A stretch of DNA of 7,377 nt from Paracoccus sp. (in: a-proteobacteria) (GCA_018056045.1 JAGPGI010000128.1:1-7377), one strand, 5' to 3'; positions 1 to 7,018 are shown, numbered from the stretch's first letter. Translations and numbers: made by a program. The notes: a model not told the origin generated them from the letters alone.

Positions 1-937
1 GCATGGCGCCGCGACCCAGCATGCCGGTCGCCTGCGCCAGCAGCGTAAAGGCCCGGCCCGAGCGGGTCTCGGTCAGCACGGCCAGCACCTGCGGGTTTTC
101 ATCTTGCGCCTTGCGGCTCAGCAGGCGGTCGAAATGGCGCAGGAAGTGATGGGCGACATCGCGAAACACTTCGTCCCCGCGCAGCATCTGGCCGGCGGTC
201 TCCAGCGCGTTTTTATCCTCGATCACCGCAAGCCCGGCGACGGCATCGCCGCGCGCCCCCTCGGCAAAGCGGCGCCACAGCATGGGATCGGTTTCGGGGA
301 TGCGCAATTCGTCCATATAGACGCCCTGCCCGGCCAGCAGCGTGACCACGTCCTGCGCGGCGCGGATCAGCCGCGCCAGCCCGGGATCGGCCAGCGCCAG
401 ACGCAGGCAGCGAATCGCCTCGCGGTCATCGGGGCCATCGGGAAAGTTCAGGGCAAAGAACAGTTCGGGCGTGGTCAGTTCCGTCGCAGCGGGCGAATCA
501 AGCTGCAACGTGGCCTGACGCCCATCGCCGGCCGGGCGAGCCGCGGGGGCCGGCGCCGGACGCGGCGGTGCGGCGGGGGCCGGACGGGGGGTGCGCACCT
601 CGGGCTGCGGGGGCGCAGCCGGGCGGACCATGCCGCCGTCGCCGCCATCCGCCTGATCCTGCATGCTCTCAAGCAGGGCGCGCAGCTCCTGCGCCTCTTC
701 GCGCAGCAGGGACAGGCTGCGGGCCGACCAGACCGCCAGCCAGATCAGCGCCAGCGGCAGCACCAGCCCGATGATCCAGATCAGCGCTGATCCGCCCCCG
801 GACCCGTCATCCGGGGCCAGCGCCGCAAACAGCGCCGCCAGCGCCAGCCAGGCCGCGCTGGCCCCGGCGCCGATCAGCAGAAGGCGACCGCGCTGCTGCT
901 CGGCGGCCAGCCGCTGCAGGGCGTCGCGGGCGCTCAT
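1..937 (-). CDS. Membrane-anchored protein of unknown function, 3' end outside window
   Basis: I do not assign a function. The frame is open for 312 codons from an ATG at 937-935 to the window edge with no stop, so the C-terminus is missing. Visible architecture: a short N-terminal segment; two hydrophobic helices at about residues 20-40 and 51-71 with a short Gly/Ser/Asp loop between them (a likely membrane hairpin); a short charged helix at 74-95 (LLREEAQELRALLE) that could form a coiled coil; a Pro/Ala/Arg-rich linker at about 104-138; then a mostly helical soluble domain from about 155 on, with segments such as ALNFPDGPDDREAIRCLRLA, VYMDELRIPETDPMLWRRFA and FRDVAHHFLRHFDRLL. The start is supported by GGGAG (950-946) 8 nt upstream. 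It begins 21 nt after the greA stop on the same strand, so it is probably cotranscribed with greA. From memory, similar proteins occur in Rhodobacterales as conserved hypotheticals; this was not checked by search. Confidence 0.85.
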   Translation of the reverse strand, partial: MSARDALQRLAAEQQRGRLLLIGAGASAAWLALAALFAALAPDDGSGGGSALIWIIGLVLPLALIWLAVWSARSLSLLREEAQELRALLESMQDQADGGDGGMVRPAAPPQPEVRTPRPAPAAPPRPAPAPAARPAGDGRQATLQLDSPAATELTTPELFFALNFPDGPDDREAIRCLRLALADPGLARLIRAAQDVVTLLAGQGVYMDELRIPETDPMLWRRFAEGARGDAVAGLAVIEDKNALETAGQMLRGDEVFRDVAHHFLRHFDRLLSRKAQDENPQVLAVLTETRSGRAFTLLAQATGMLGRGAM

Positions 938-958
938 CCCAGCCGCTCCCGCCGCCGG

Positions 959-1429
959 TCAGACATAGCGGATCGAAATGATTTCATAGGACTTTCCACC
1001 GCCCGGCGTGACCACCTCGACGCTGTCGCCCTCATCCTTGCCGATCAGCGCCCGCGCCAGCGGCGAGCGCATGTTCAGCAGGCCGCGTTCCAGATCGGCC
1101 TCGGCCTCGCCGACGATCTGATAGGTGCGCTCTTCCTCGCTGTCCTCATCCACGAGGGTCACGGTGGCACCGAACTTGATCGAACCGTTCAGCTTCGAGG
1201 TGTCGATGACCTCGGCGCGCGAGATCAGGGCCTCAAGCTCCTTGATGCGGCCCTCGACGAAGCTCTGCTTTTCGCGGGCGGCATGGTATTCGGCGTTTTC
1301 CGACAGGTCGCCATGCTCACGCGCCTCGGCGATGGCGCGGATGACGGCCGGGCGCTCGACCGAGCGCAGCTGGCGCAGTTCCTCGTCCAGCTGGTCATAG
1401 CCCGCACGGGTCATCGGTATCTTTTCCAT
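959..1429 (-). CDS. greA: Transcription elongation factor GreA
   Basis: GreA binds the RNA polymerase secondary channel and stimulates cleavage of backtracked nascent RNA, rescuing stalled elongation complexes. The 156-residue product matches the family length (about 158). The N-terminus [18 protein letters not shown] is typical. An N-terminal antiparallel coiled coil covers about residues 8-76, and its tip holds the conserved acidic pair D41 and E44 in [13 protein letters not shown], which helps coordinate the catalytic Mg2+. The C-terminal FKBP-like domain follows, with [10 protein letters not shown], the conserved [14 protein letters not shown] stretch and the family-typical end. The ATG at 1429 is chosen because AAGGA (1439-1435) lies 5 nt upstream and the family sequence begins there. 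The frame is open further upstream to 1606, but that extension is unlike GreA. It is the first gene of a leftward unit, followed 21 nt later by a membrane protein gene. Confidence 0.97.
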   Translation of the reverse strand: MEKIPMTRAGYDQLDEELRQLRSVERPAVIRAIAEAREHGDLSENAEYHAAREKQSFVEGRIKELEALISRAEVIDTSKLNGSIKFGATVTLVDEDSEEERTYQIVGEAEADLERGLLNMRSPLARALIGKDEGDSVEVVTPGGGKSYEIISIRYV

Positions 1430-1434
1430 TCCAA

Positions 1435-1439
1435 TCCTT
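1435..1439 (-). promoter_or_regulatory. Ribosome binding site of greA
   Basis: AAGGA on the minus strand, 5 nt before the ATG at 1429. It fixes the greA start against the open upstream extension to 1606. Confidence 0.8.
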
Positions 1440-1484
1440 CCGATCGCATCACTTCGGCGCGCCGCTGCGCACCCGTTCAACACG

Positions 1485-1494
1485 CAAATATTTG
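1485..1494. repeat. AT-rich palindrome CAAATATTTG
   Basis: A perfect 10-bp palindrome in otherwise GC-rich DNA, about 56 bp upstream of the greA start and 6 bp from the GC hairpin. It could be an operator or part of a promoter melting region. Nothing else supports a particular regulator. Confidence 0.35.
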
Positions 1495-1500
1495 TCGAAC

Positions 1501-1523
1501 GCCCCCAGCCATCGGCCGGGGGC
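1501..1523 (-). promoter_or_regulatory. Strong hairpin in the probable greA leader
   Basis: In RNA read leftward, arms GCCCCCGGCC and GGCTGGGGGC form a 10-bp stem with one G-U wobble and a 3-nt loop (GAU). Read rightward, the same position is an A-C mismatch, so the stem is better in the greA direction. It ends 72 nt before the greA ATG. No U-run follows, so it is not a canonical intrinsic terminator. Function is inferred only from position: leader structure, attenuator, or the end of an upstream short transcript. Confidence 0.45.
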
Positions 1524-1530
1524 GTCGGAA

Positions 1531-1554
1531 CATCCTTGCAGGCATCCTTGCCGG
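1531..1554. repeat. Two tandem copies of a 12-bp unit
   Basis: CATCCTTGCAGG is followed directly by CATCCTTGCCGG, with one mismatch in 12. It lies in the divergent promoter region. A pair spaced by 12 bp is close to one helical turn, so tandem binding of a regulator is possible, but chance is also possible. Confidence 0.4.
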
Positions 1555-1600
1555 TTCCGCAACCTCTTGCAAGTCCCGCCGGCCGCCATCCGCAAGACCC

Positions 1601-1619
1601 CGCCAATCACGTTTTGGCG
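1601..1619. repeat. Inverted repeat CGCCAA-N7-TTGGCG
   Basis: Perfect 6-bp arms separated by 7 bp, about 105 bp upstream of the etfD start. The arms and spacing fit a dimeric repressor site or a small hairpin. No U-run follows in either direction. The candidate etfD promoter lies just downstream of it. Confidence 0.3.
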
Positions 1620-1723
1620 CAAGGGCAAGCAGGATTGTCCGCTGCGTTCCGATTGCCCGAAAGAATATTACGCGCTAGGTATTCGCCCGAGATAGAGAGC
1701 CAGGGGAATTGGGGGGCCGAGCC

Positions 1724-3370
1724 ATGTCTGATATCATCCGCGAATCCATGGATTATGACGTCGTGATCGTGGGCGGCGGGCCGGCGGGATTGTCAGCGGC
1801 GATCCGGCTCAAGCAGATCAACCCCGAACTGTCGGTCGTGGTGCTGGAAAAGGGCTCCGAGATCGGCGCCCATATCCTGTCGGGCGCGGTGCTGGACACC
1901 TCTGGCCTGGACCGGCTGATCCCCGACTGGAAGGACAAGGGCGCCCCGATCGAGACCGAGGTGACGCACGACAATTTCTACATTCTGGGCGAGGCCGGGC
2001 AGATGCGGGTGCCGAACTGGCCGATGCCGCCCCTGATGTCGAACCATGGCAAGTATATCGTTTCCATGGGCAATGTCTGCCGCTGGCTGGCCGAACAGGC
2101 CGAGGCGCTCGAGGTCGAGATATTCCCCGGCATGGCCTGTTCCGCATTGGTCTATGAGGGCGACCGCGTCGCCGGCGTCGTCGCTGGCGAGATGGGGCTG
2201 AATGCCGATGGCACCCCCGGCCCCGGCTATGAGCCGGGCATGGAGCTGCGCGGCAAATATGTCCTGATCGCCGAGGGCGTGCGCGGCAGCCTCGCCAAGG
2301 AACTGATCGGCAAATACGACCTTTCCGCCGGCCACGAGCCGCAGAAATTCGGCCTTGGCATGAAGGAAATCTGGGAAATCGACCCGGCCAAGGCAAAGCC
2401 CGGCACCGTCACCCACACGATGGGCTGGCCCTTGGGCAAGAATGCCGGCGGCGGCAGCTTCATCTATCATCTGGGCGGCAATCAGGTGCTGGTCGGCTTT
2501 GTCGTCCACCTGAACTACGCCAACCCCTATCTCTATCCTTACATGGAGTTCCAGCGTTTCAAGCACCACCCGATGGTCGCCGAACTGCTGGAGGGCGGCA
2601 AGCGCGTAGCCTATGGCGCCCGCGCCATCAGCGAAGGCGGCTGGCAGTCGATCCCGAAACTGACCGTGCCGGGCGCGGTGCTGCTGGGCTGCTCGGCCGG
2701 GCTGGTGAACGTGCCGCGCATCAAGGGCAACCATAACGCCATGCTCTCGGGCATCGCCGCCGCCGAGGCCGCCGCCGAAGCCATCGCCGCCGGACGCGAG
2801 GGCGATGAGCTGACCGGCTATGAGGCCGATATCCGCTCGGGCGCCATCGCCCGCGACCTCAAACCCGTGCGCAACGTCAAGCCGCTGTGGTCGAAACTGG
2901 GCCTGTGGTCCAGCCTGGCCTTGGGCGGTTTTGACATGTGGGTCGCGAACCTGACCGGATGGAACCCGCTGGGCACCTGGAAACACGGCAAGACGGATGC
3001 CGAGGCGACCGGCAAGGCGGCCGATTTCAAGCCGATCGACTATCCGAAACCCGATGGCAAGCTCAGCTTTGACCGGCTGACCAATGTCAGCTTCAGCTTC
3101 ACCAATCACGAAGAAAGCCAGCCCTGCCATCTCAGGCTGCGTGACGCCTCGATCCCGATCTCGGTGAACCTGCCCGTCTATGCCGAACCGGCGCAGCGCT
3201 ATTGCCCGGCCGGCGTCTATGAGGTGCTGGAAGGGCCGGACGGGCCGAAGTTCCAGATCAACTTCCAGAACTGCGTCCATTGCAAGACCTGTGACATCAA
3301 GGACCCCAGCCAGAACATCAACTGGACCACGCCGCAGGGCGGTGACGGGCCGAATTACCCGAATATGTGA
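1724..3370 (+). CDS. etfD: Electron transfer flavoprotein-ubiquinone oxidoreductase
   Basis: ETF-QO accepts electrons from reduced ETF, which collects them from acyl-CoA and other flavin dehydrogenases, and passes them through FAD and a [4Fe-4S] cluster to ubiquinone at the inner membrane. The 548-residue product matches the family length. The N-terminal FAD-binding fold has the GGGPAG dinucleotide loop at residues 17-22, followed by VVVLEKGSEIGAHILSGAV. The middle carries the conserved GWPLGKNAGGGSFIYHL and the lysine- and asparagine-rich RIKGNHNAMLSG that completes the FAD site. The C-terminal iron-sulfur domain has all four ligands: C494, C517, C520 and C523 (NCVHCKTCDIKDP). ATG 1724 is preferred because the product then starts MSDIIRESMDYDVV, as in relatives; an in-frame TTG at 1709 and ATG at 1748 are alternatives. 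It is divergent from greA and upstream of the TPR gene. No etfA or etfB is in the window. Confidence 0.97.
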   Translation: MSDIIRESMDYDVVIVGGGPAGLSAAIRLKQINPELSVVVLEKGSEIGAHILSGAVLDTSGLDRLIPDWKDKGAPIETEVTHDNFYILGEAGQMRVPNWPMPPLMSNHGKYIVSMGNVCRWLAEQAEALEVEIFPGMACSALVYEGDRVAGVVAGEMGLNADGTPGPGYEPGMELRGKYVLIAEGVRGSLAKELIGKYDLSAGHEPQKFGLGMKEIWEIDPAKAKPGTVTHTMGWPLGKNAGGGSFIYHLGGNQVLVGFVVHLNYANPYLYPYMEFQRFKHHPMVAELLEGGKRVAYGARAISEGGWQSIPKLTVPGAVLLGCSAGLVNVPRIKGNHNAMLSGIAAAEAAAEAIAAGREGDELTGYEADIRSGAIARDLKPVRNVKPLWSKLGLWSSLALGGFDMWVANLTGWNPLGTWKHGKTDAEATGKAADFKPIDYPKPDGKLSFDRLTNVSFSFTNHEESQPCHLRLRDASIPISVNLPVYAEPAQRYCPAGVYEVLEGPDGPKFQINFQNCVHCKTCDIKDPSQNINWTTPQGGDGPNYPNM

Positions 3371-3377
3371 TCATATG

Positions 3378-3408
3378 GGGCAATGCCGCGATGGCCGTGG
3401 CGTTGCCC
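3378..3408 (+). terminator. Hairpin just after etfD, terminator-like without U-run
   Basis: GGGCAATGCC (3378-3387) pairs with GGCGTTGCCC (3399-3408) over 10 bp with one G-U wobble and an 11-nt loop. It begins 7 nt after the etfD stop. The sequence after it is GC-rich with no T-run, so it may be a weak terminator, an mRNA 3'-end stabiliser, or a structure in the leader of the next gene. Confidence 0.4.
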
Positions 3409-3447
3409 TGCGCCGCGCCGGCGGCTAGGGTCACCGCGGGTATTGCC

Positions 3448-3452
3448 AAGGA
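3448..3452 (+). promoter_or_regulatory. Possible ribosome binding site of the TPR gene
   Basis: AAGGA lies 13 nt before the GTG at 3466, a long but possible spacing. It supports that GTG over the earlier in-frame starts at 3367, 3391 and 3397, of which the last two fall inside the hairpin at 3378-3408. Confidence 0.4.
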
Positions 3453-3465
3453 CTGGGCCAAAGCC

Positions 3466-5421
3466 GTGACGACAAGACTGATCCCGCTGGCGCTGATCGC
3501 GCTGACCGCCGCTCCGCTTTCCGTGGTCGCGATGGATGGCGCCGCCCATTCCGCGCCGCGCCTTGCCCAGACGGCCGAGCCCCCGGCTCTGCCCGAAAGC
3601 CCGCGCCCCGCGCATCGCCCCACACCTCCCGCGCCTGACGCCACCGGATCCGGCACCGCCGTGCCTGACACCGAAGCGCCCGACACCGAGGCGCCCGAGG
3701 CCACGGTGGCCGAGCCCCCCGCCCCCGAGATCTACGGCCTTGCCGGCCCCTATCTGGCCGCGCGCATGGCCGCGATCCAGAACGATTTCCGCACTGCCGG
3801 CGATTATTCGTTGCGCGCGCTGGCGCAGGACGACACCGATACATTCCTGCAAGACAGCGCCCTGGTTGCGCTGATCTCGGCCGGCGAGATGGAGCGGGCG
3901 ACCGCATTGGCCGGCACCATCACCCATCAGGGCCGCGCCACCGAACTGGCCCATCTGCTGCGCCGCACCGACATGGCCCGCGCCGGGCGCTGGGACGACC
4001 TGATCGCGGCCATTGATGCCGTGCCCGCGCCCTCGGAAACTGGCGATCCGACGGGCGGCAACCAGCTCATCGACGGCATGACCCGCGCCTGGGCGCTGCT
4101 GGGCGCCGGCCGCGCCAGCGAGTCGCTCTCGGCCTTCAAGGAACTGGCCACGATGCGCGGCGCGGCGCCGATGGTGAATTATCATCTGGCGCTGGCCAAG
4201 GCCAAGGTCGGCGATTTCGAAGGCGCCGAGGAGCTGCTGGACGAGCCTGATACCGGCAGCCACATCCTTGGCGTCATCGCCCATGCGCAGGTGCTCTCGC
4301 AGCTTGAGCGCAATCGCGACGCCATCGCCATGCTCGACGCGACGCCCGACATCGCCGAAGAGCCGCATCTGCTGGCGCTGCGCGACCGCATGGAAAAGGG
4401 CGAGACCTTGCCCTTTGACATCGTCGACACCCCCGCCGACGGTATCGCGCAGGTGTTCCTGACCTTTGGCGCCGTGCTCGCCGGCAGCGACGAGCCCGAT
4501 CCGCTGGCGCTGATCCATGCGCGGCTGGCCGAATATCTCTCGCCGCGGCTGGGCGAGGCGCGGCTGCTGGCGGCGCAGCTTTTGCAGAACTTCGGTCAGT
4601 TCGATCTGGCCGAGCAGGAATTCGAGGCGCTGCGCGAGCTGGGCGACATGCGCCCGGTGGCCGAACTGACCCGCATCGACGCGCTGGCCCGCGCCGACCG
4701 GCTGGCCGATGCCGAAAAGGCGGCGCTGGCGCTGACCGCGACCCATCCCGAGCTTGCGCAGGGCTGGCTGGCGCTTGGCGATCTGCTGCGCCAGCAGGAC
4801 AAGTTCGCGCAGGCGGTGCCCGCCTATGACAAGGCGCTCAGCCTGATCGGCGACGGCTCGCCCGAAATGCGCTGGTTCCCGCTTTACGCGCGCGGCATCG
4901 CGCTGGAACGCGCCGGCCAGTTCCAGAAGGCCGAGGCCGATTTCCGCGCCGCGCTGAAGATCCGCCCCGATTCTGCGCAGGTGCTGAACTATCTGGGCTA
5001 CAGCCTCGTGGACCGGAACGAAAACCTCGACGAGGCGCTGAAGCTGATCCAGCGCGCGGTCGAGCTGCGCCCCGATGACGGCTATATCCTCGATTCGCTG
5101 GCATGGGCCTATTACCGGCTTGGTCGCTATGACGAGGCCGTGGCACCGATGGAGCGCGCCGTGGCCGCCATGGCCAGCGATTCTCTGGTCAATGACCATA
5201 TGGGCGACATCTACTGGATGGTCGGCCGCAAGCGCGAGGCGGAAATCCAGTGGCATCGCGCCCAGTCGCTGAAACCCCAGACCGAGGCCGAGGCGCATCG
5301 CATCCGCGCCAAGCTGGACCGGGGCCTCGACGCGGTTCTGGCCGAGGAAAAGGCCAATGGCGGCAAACTGCCGCCGCCCCCGCCCGCGCCCGAACCGGCG
5401 CAGGACGAGGCCGCCGACTGA
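3466..5421 (+). CDS. Exported tetratricopeptide repeat protein next to ispE
   Basis: A 651-residue TPR protein, probably periplasmic. From the GTG start the N-terminus is a clear signal peptide ([22 protein letters not shown], cut about after residue 22) with no lipobox cysteine. A Pro/Ala/Glu/Thr-rich linker follows (about 35-85), including the tandem [10 protein letters not shown]. Residues about 95-430 are helical and divergent TPR-like. Five clear TPRs cover about 433-462, 469-502, 504-537, 538-571 and 572-605; the third carries [19 protein letters not shown], a signature resembling the NALGYTLADR segment of Pseudomonas LbcA-type proteins. The tail is proline-rich, acidic and probably disordered. 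The stop is 4 nt before ispE, so translation is probably coupled. TPR proteins are adaptors; the partner is unknown. The frame is open back to a GTG at 3367 overlapping the etfD stop (GTGA), which would add 33 residues; I prefer 3466 because it gives a normal signal peptide. Confidence 0.88.
   Translation: MTTRLIPLALIALTAAPLSVVAMDGAAHSAPRLAQTAEPPALPESPRPAHRPTPPAPDATGSGTAVPDTEAPDTEAPEATVAEPPAPEIYGLAGPYLAARMAAIQNDFRTAGDYSLRALAQDDTDTFLQDSALVALISAGEMERATALAGTITHQGRATELAHLLRRTDMARAGRWDDLIAAIDAVPAPSETGDPTGGNQLIDGMTRAWALLGAGRASESLSAFKELATMRGAAPMVNYHLALAKAKVGDFEGAEELLDEPDTGSHILGVIAHAQVLSQLERNRDAIAMLDATPDIAEEPHLLALRDRMEKGETLPFDIVDTPADGIAQVFLTFGAVLAGSDEPDPLALIHARLAEYLSPRLGEARLLAAQLLQNFGQFDLAEQEFEALRELGDMRPVAELTRIDALARADRLADAEKAALALTATHPELAQGWLALGDLLRQQDKFAQAVPAYDKALSLIGDGSPEMRWFPLYARGIALERAGQFQKAEADFRAALKIRPDSAQVLNYLGYSLVDRNENLDEALKLIQRAVELRPDDGYILDSLAWAYYRLGRYDEAVAPMERAVAAMASDSLVNDHMGDIYWMVGRKREAEIQWHRAQSLKPQTEAEAHRIRAKLDRGLDAVLAEEKANGGKLPPPPPAPEPAQDEAAD
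3664..3693 (+). repeat. In-frame 15-bp tandem repeat encoding PDTEA twice
   Basis: Two 15-nt units differing at two bases encode residues 67-71 and 72-76 of the TPR protein, followed by a degenerate third (PEATV). It lies in the disordered linker after the signal peptide and could vary in copy number without disturbing the fold. Confidence 0.7.
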
Positions 5422-5425
5422 TCCC

Positions 5426-6247
5426 ATGACCCAGATCCGGCGCGAGGCGGCCCCGGCCAAGCTGAACCTGACGCTGCATGTCACTGGCCGCCGCAGTGAC
5501 GGCTATCACCTGCTGGATTCGCTGGTGGTGTTCTGCCAGATCGGCGATGTGGTGACGCTGGAGGATGGCCCGCTGTCGCTGACCGTGACCGGCCCCTTTG
5601 CCACAGGCCTCGCGGCGGAAGCCGACAATCTGTGCCTGCGCGCCGCCCGTCTGGCCGGGCGCGAGGTGGCGATCACGCTGGAAAAGAACCTGCCCGTGGC
5701 CTCGGGGATCGGCGGCGGCTCGGCCGATGCGGCGGCGGTGCTGCGCGCTCTGGGCGCCAGCCCCGCCGGAACCCAGAGCCTCGGCGCCGATGTGCCGGTC
5801 TGCATGGCCGGACTGCCCACGCGGATGCGCGGTCTGGGCGAGATCCTCGACCCGCTGCCCGCTTTGCCGCCCTTGCATCTGGTGCTGGTCAATCCGGGGC
5901 GCGGCCTCTCGACGCCTGCGGTCTTCAACGCCCTGACCCGGCGCGAGAACCCGCCCATGCCCGATACCCTGCCCGATTTTCCCGACGCGGATGCGCTGAT
6001 CGGTTTTCTGCGCGATTGCCGCAACGATCTCGCAGCCCCGGCGATCAGCCTGATGCCGGAAATCGCCACCTGCCTTGCGGCGCTGAATGACGCGGGCGCA
6101 GAGCTTGCGCGCATGTCCGGCTCGGGCGCGACCTGTTTCGGCCTTTTCTCCGATGCGGCCCGCGCGCAGGCCGCGCGGACTGTCATCGCCCGCGCCCATC
6201 CGTCATGGTGGGTTACCGCATCTGGACTTGCGCCCGCAAAGGGCTAA
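5426..6247 (+). CDS. ispE: 4-diphosphocytidyl-2-C-methyl-D-erythritol kinase
   Basis: IspE phosphorylates the 2-hydroxyl of CDP-methylerythritol with ATP, in the cytoplasmic MEP pathway to isoprenoids. The 273-residue product is a GHMP kinase. The start [20 protein letters not shown] carries K12, N14 and H18 of the substrate site. The glycine-rich ATP loop is [15 protein letters not shown] at residues 90-104. The catalytic aspartate is D122 in LGADVPVCM. The C-terminal [12 protein letters not shown] is the third GHMP motif. The segment between the ATP loop and D122 is short, with 18 residues between D101 and G120; about 28 is my recollection for E. coli. ATG 5426 is chosen because homology begins there; an upstream in-frame extension to 5357 lies inside the TPR gene and is not IspE-like. 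There is no strong Shine-Dalgarno sequence, and with only 4 nt after the TPR stop, translational coupling is likely. Confidence 0.96.
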   Translation: MTQIRREAAPAKLNLTLHVTGRRSDGYHLLDSLVVFCQIGDVVTLEDGPLSLTVTGPFATGLAAEADNLCLRAARLAGREVAITLEKNLPVASGIGGGSADAAAVLRALGASPAGTQSLGADVPVCMAGLPTRMRGLGEILDPLPALPPLHLVLVNPGRGLSTPAVFNALTRRENPPMPDTLPDFPDADALIGFLRDCRNDLAAPAISLMPEIATCLAALNDAGAELARMSGSGATCFGLFSDAARAQAARTVIARAHPSWWVTASGLAPAKG

Positions 6248-6261
6248 CCTGCGGGCAAACA

Positions 6262-6267
6262 AGGGGG
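6262..6267 (+). promoter_or_regulatory. Ribosome binding site of pdxJ
   Basis: AGGGGG, 4 nt before the ATG at 6272, is the strongest Shine-Dalgarno-like site among the rightward genes. It suggests pdxJ is translated independently of ispE, which ends 24 nt upstream. Confidence 0.7.
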
Positions 6268-6271
6268 AAGC

Positions 6272-7018
6272 ATGCAGCGTCTTGGCGTCAATATCGATCA
6301 CGTGGCCACCATCCGCAACGCGCGCGGCACGCCTTGGCCCGACCCGGTGCGTGCCGCCCAACTGGCCGAAGAGGCCGGCGCCAATGGCATTACCGCCCAT
6401 CTGCGCGAGGATCGCCGCCATATCTCGGACCGCGACATCGACCGCCTGATGGCAACACTGCGCCTGCCCCTGAACTTCGAAATGGCGGCAACCGTGGAAA
6501 TGCAGGCCATCGCGCTGAGCCACCGCCCGCATGCCGTCTGTGTCGTCCCCGAAAAACGCGAGGAACGCACGACCGAAGGCGGCCTCGACGTCGCCGGACA
6601 AGAGGCCTATCTCGCCGACTTCATCGCCCCCCTGCGCGAGGCGGGCTGCCGGGTCTCGATGTTCATCGGCCATGAGCCGGCGCAGATCGAAGCCTCGGCC
6701 CGGATCGGCGCGGCGGTCGTCGAACTGCATACCGGGGCCTATTGCGACCTCGACACCGAAGGCCGCATCGCGGAACGCGACGCCGAACTCGCAGCCCTGC
6801 AAAAAGGCGCGGCCTTCGCCGCCAGCCTTGGCCTCGAGGTGCATGCCGGCCACGGGCTGACCTTTGACACGGTCGGCCCCATCGCCGCCATCCCGCAGGT
6901 CATGGAACTGAATATCGGCCATTTTCTGATCGCCGAATCCGTCTTCATCGGTCTTGACGGGGCGATCCGGGAAATGCGCCGCCGCATGGACGCGGCGCGT
7001 GCAGGTTCTTCTTCATGA
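6272..7018 (+). CDS. pdxJ: Pyridoxine 5'-phosphate synthase
   Basis: PdxJ condenses 1-deoxy-D-xylulose 5-phosphate with 3-amino-2-oxopropyl phosphate to form pyridoxine 5'-phosphate, in the DXP-dependent vitamin B6 pathway. The 248-residue product is a TIM-barrel enzyme of normal length. It begins [17 protein letters not shown], as the family does. Key residues visible by motif are H43 and R45 in [12 protein letters not shown]70 in LNFEMA, the phosphate-contacting [13 protein letters not shown] at 93-105, and H191 in [10 protein letters not shown]43, E70 and H191 correspond to H45, E72 and H193 of the E. coli enzyme as I remember it. [13 protein letters not shown] closes the barrel. The last residues (AGSSS) and the stop come from an AT-richer stretch at 7006-7026. 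It precedes acpS, a neighbour pair widespread in proteobacteria, and follows ispE, whose pathway uses the same DXP precursor. Confidence 0.98.
   Translation: MQRLGVNIDHVATIRNARGTPWPDPVRAAQLAEEAGANGITAHLREDRRHISDRDIDRLMATLRLPLNFEMAATVEMQAIALSHRPHAVCVVPEKREERTTEGGLDVAGQEAYLADFIAPLREAGCRVSMFIGHEPAQIEASARIGAAVVELHTGAYCDLDTEGRIAERDAELAALQKGAAFAASLGLEVHAGHGLTFDTVGPIAAIPQVMELNIGHFLIAESVFIGLDGAIREMRRRMDAARAGSSS

Larger units (their letters stand above)
1430..1723. other. Divergent intergenic region between greA and etfD
   Basis: These 294 bases hold no convincing gene and must contain the promoters for leftward greA and rightward etfD. Reading left to right I see an AT-rich 10-bp palindrome (1485-1494), a strong GC hairpin (1501-1523), two tandem copies of a 12-mer (1531-1554), and a dyad CGCCAA-N7-TTGGCG (1601-1619). 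For etfD the best promoter guess is TTGCCC at 1653-1658 with 17 nt to TAGGTA at 1676-1681, but the -10 match is poor. No clear sigma-70-like pair is visible for greA. Before the etfD ATG lies a run of six G at 1711-1716, which could pair with the anti-Shine-Dalgarno sequence using wobble. Confidence 0.7.

Noticed and set aside
104..790. Plus-strand open frame opposite the left-edge protein
   Set aside because: The minus-strand frame is open across the whole region, has a ribosome binding site, membrane helices and a sensible protein composition; the plus frame is Gln/Arg/Gly-rich shadow sequence.
1430..1606. 59-residue N-terminal extension of greA
   Set aside because: The added residues are unlike GreA, include the leader hairpin, and the ATG at 1429 has a good Shine-Dalgarno sequence and matches the family start.
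1653..1681. TTGCCC-N17-TAGGTA as the etfD promoter
   Set aside because: The -35 is acceptable but the -10 matches the consensus poorly, so I mention it only as a guess and do not annotate it.
1793..3280. Long minus-strand open frame antisense to etfD
   Set aside because: It mirrors a fully conserved ETF-QO gene. The composition is rich in Ala, Gly, Asp and His with no recognisable domain.
3391..3420. Possible lipoprotein signal (MAVALPCAA) for the TPR protein
   Set aside because: The residues before the cysteine (A-L-P) do not fit a lipobox, the hydrophobic stretch is too short, and the start codon sits in a hairpin loop.
3355..5484. Very long open frame on the minus strand, antisense to the TPR gene
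   Set aside because: The plus frame has TPR repeats, a signal peptide and coupling to ispE. The antisense product is a low-complexity Gly/Arg/Gln/His-rich string typical of high-GC antisense frames.
5189..6199. Minus-strand open frame opposite ispE
   Set aside because: It is antisense to a clear GHMP kinase and lacks any motif.
6203..6922. Minus-strand open frame opposite pdxJ
   Set aside because: It is antisense to a fully conserved PdxJ; no motif and no ribosome binding site seen.
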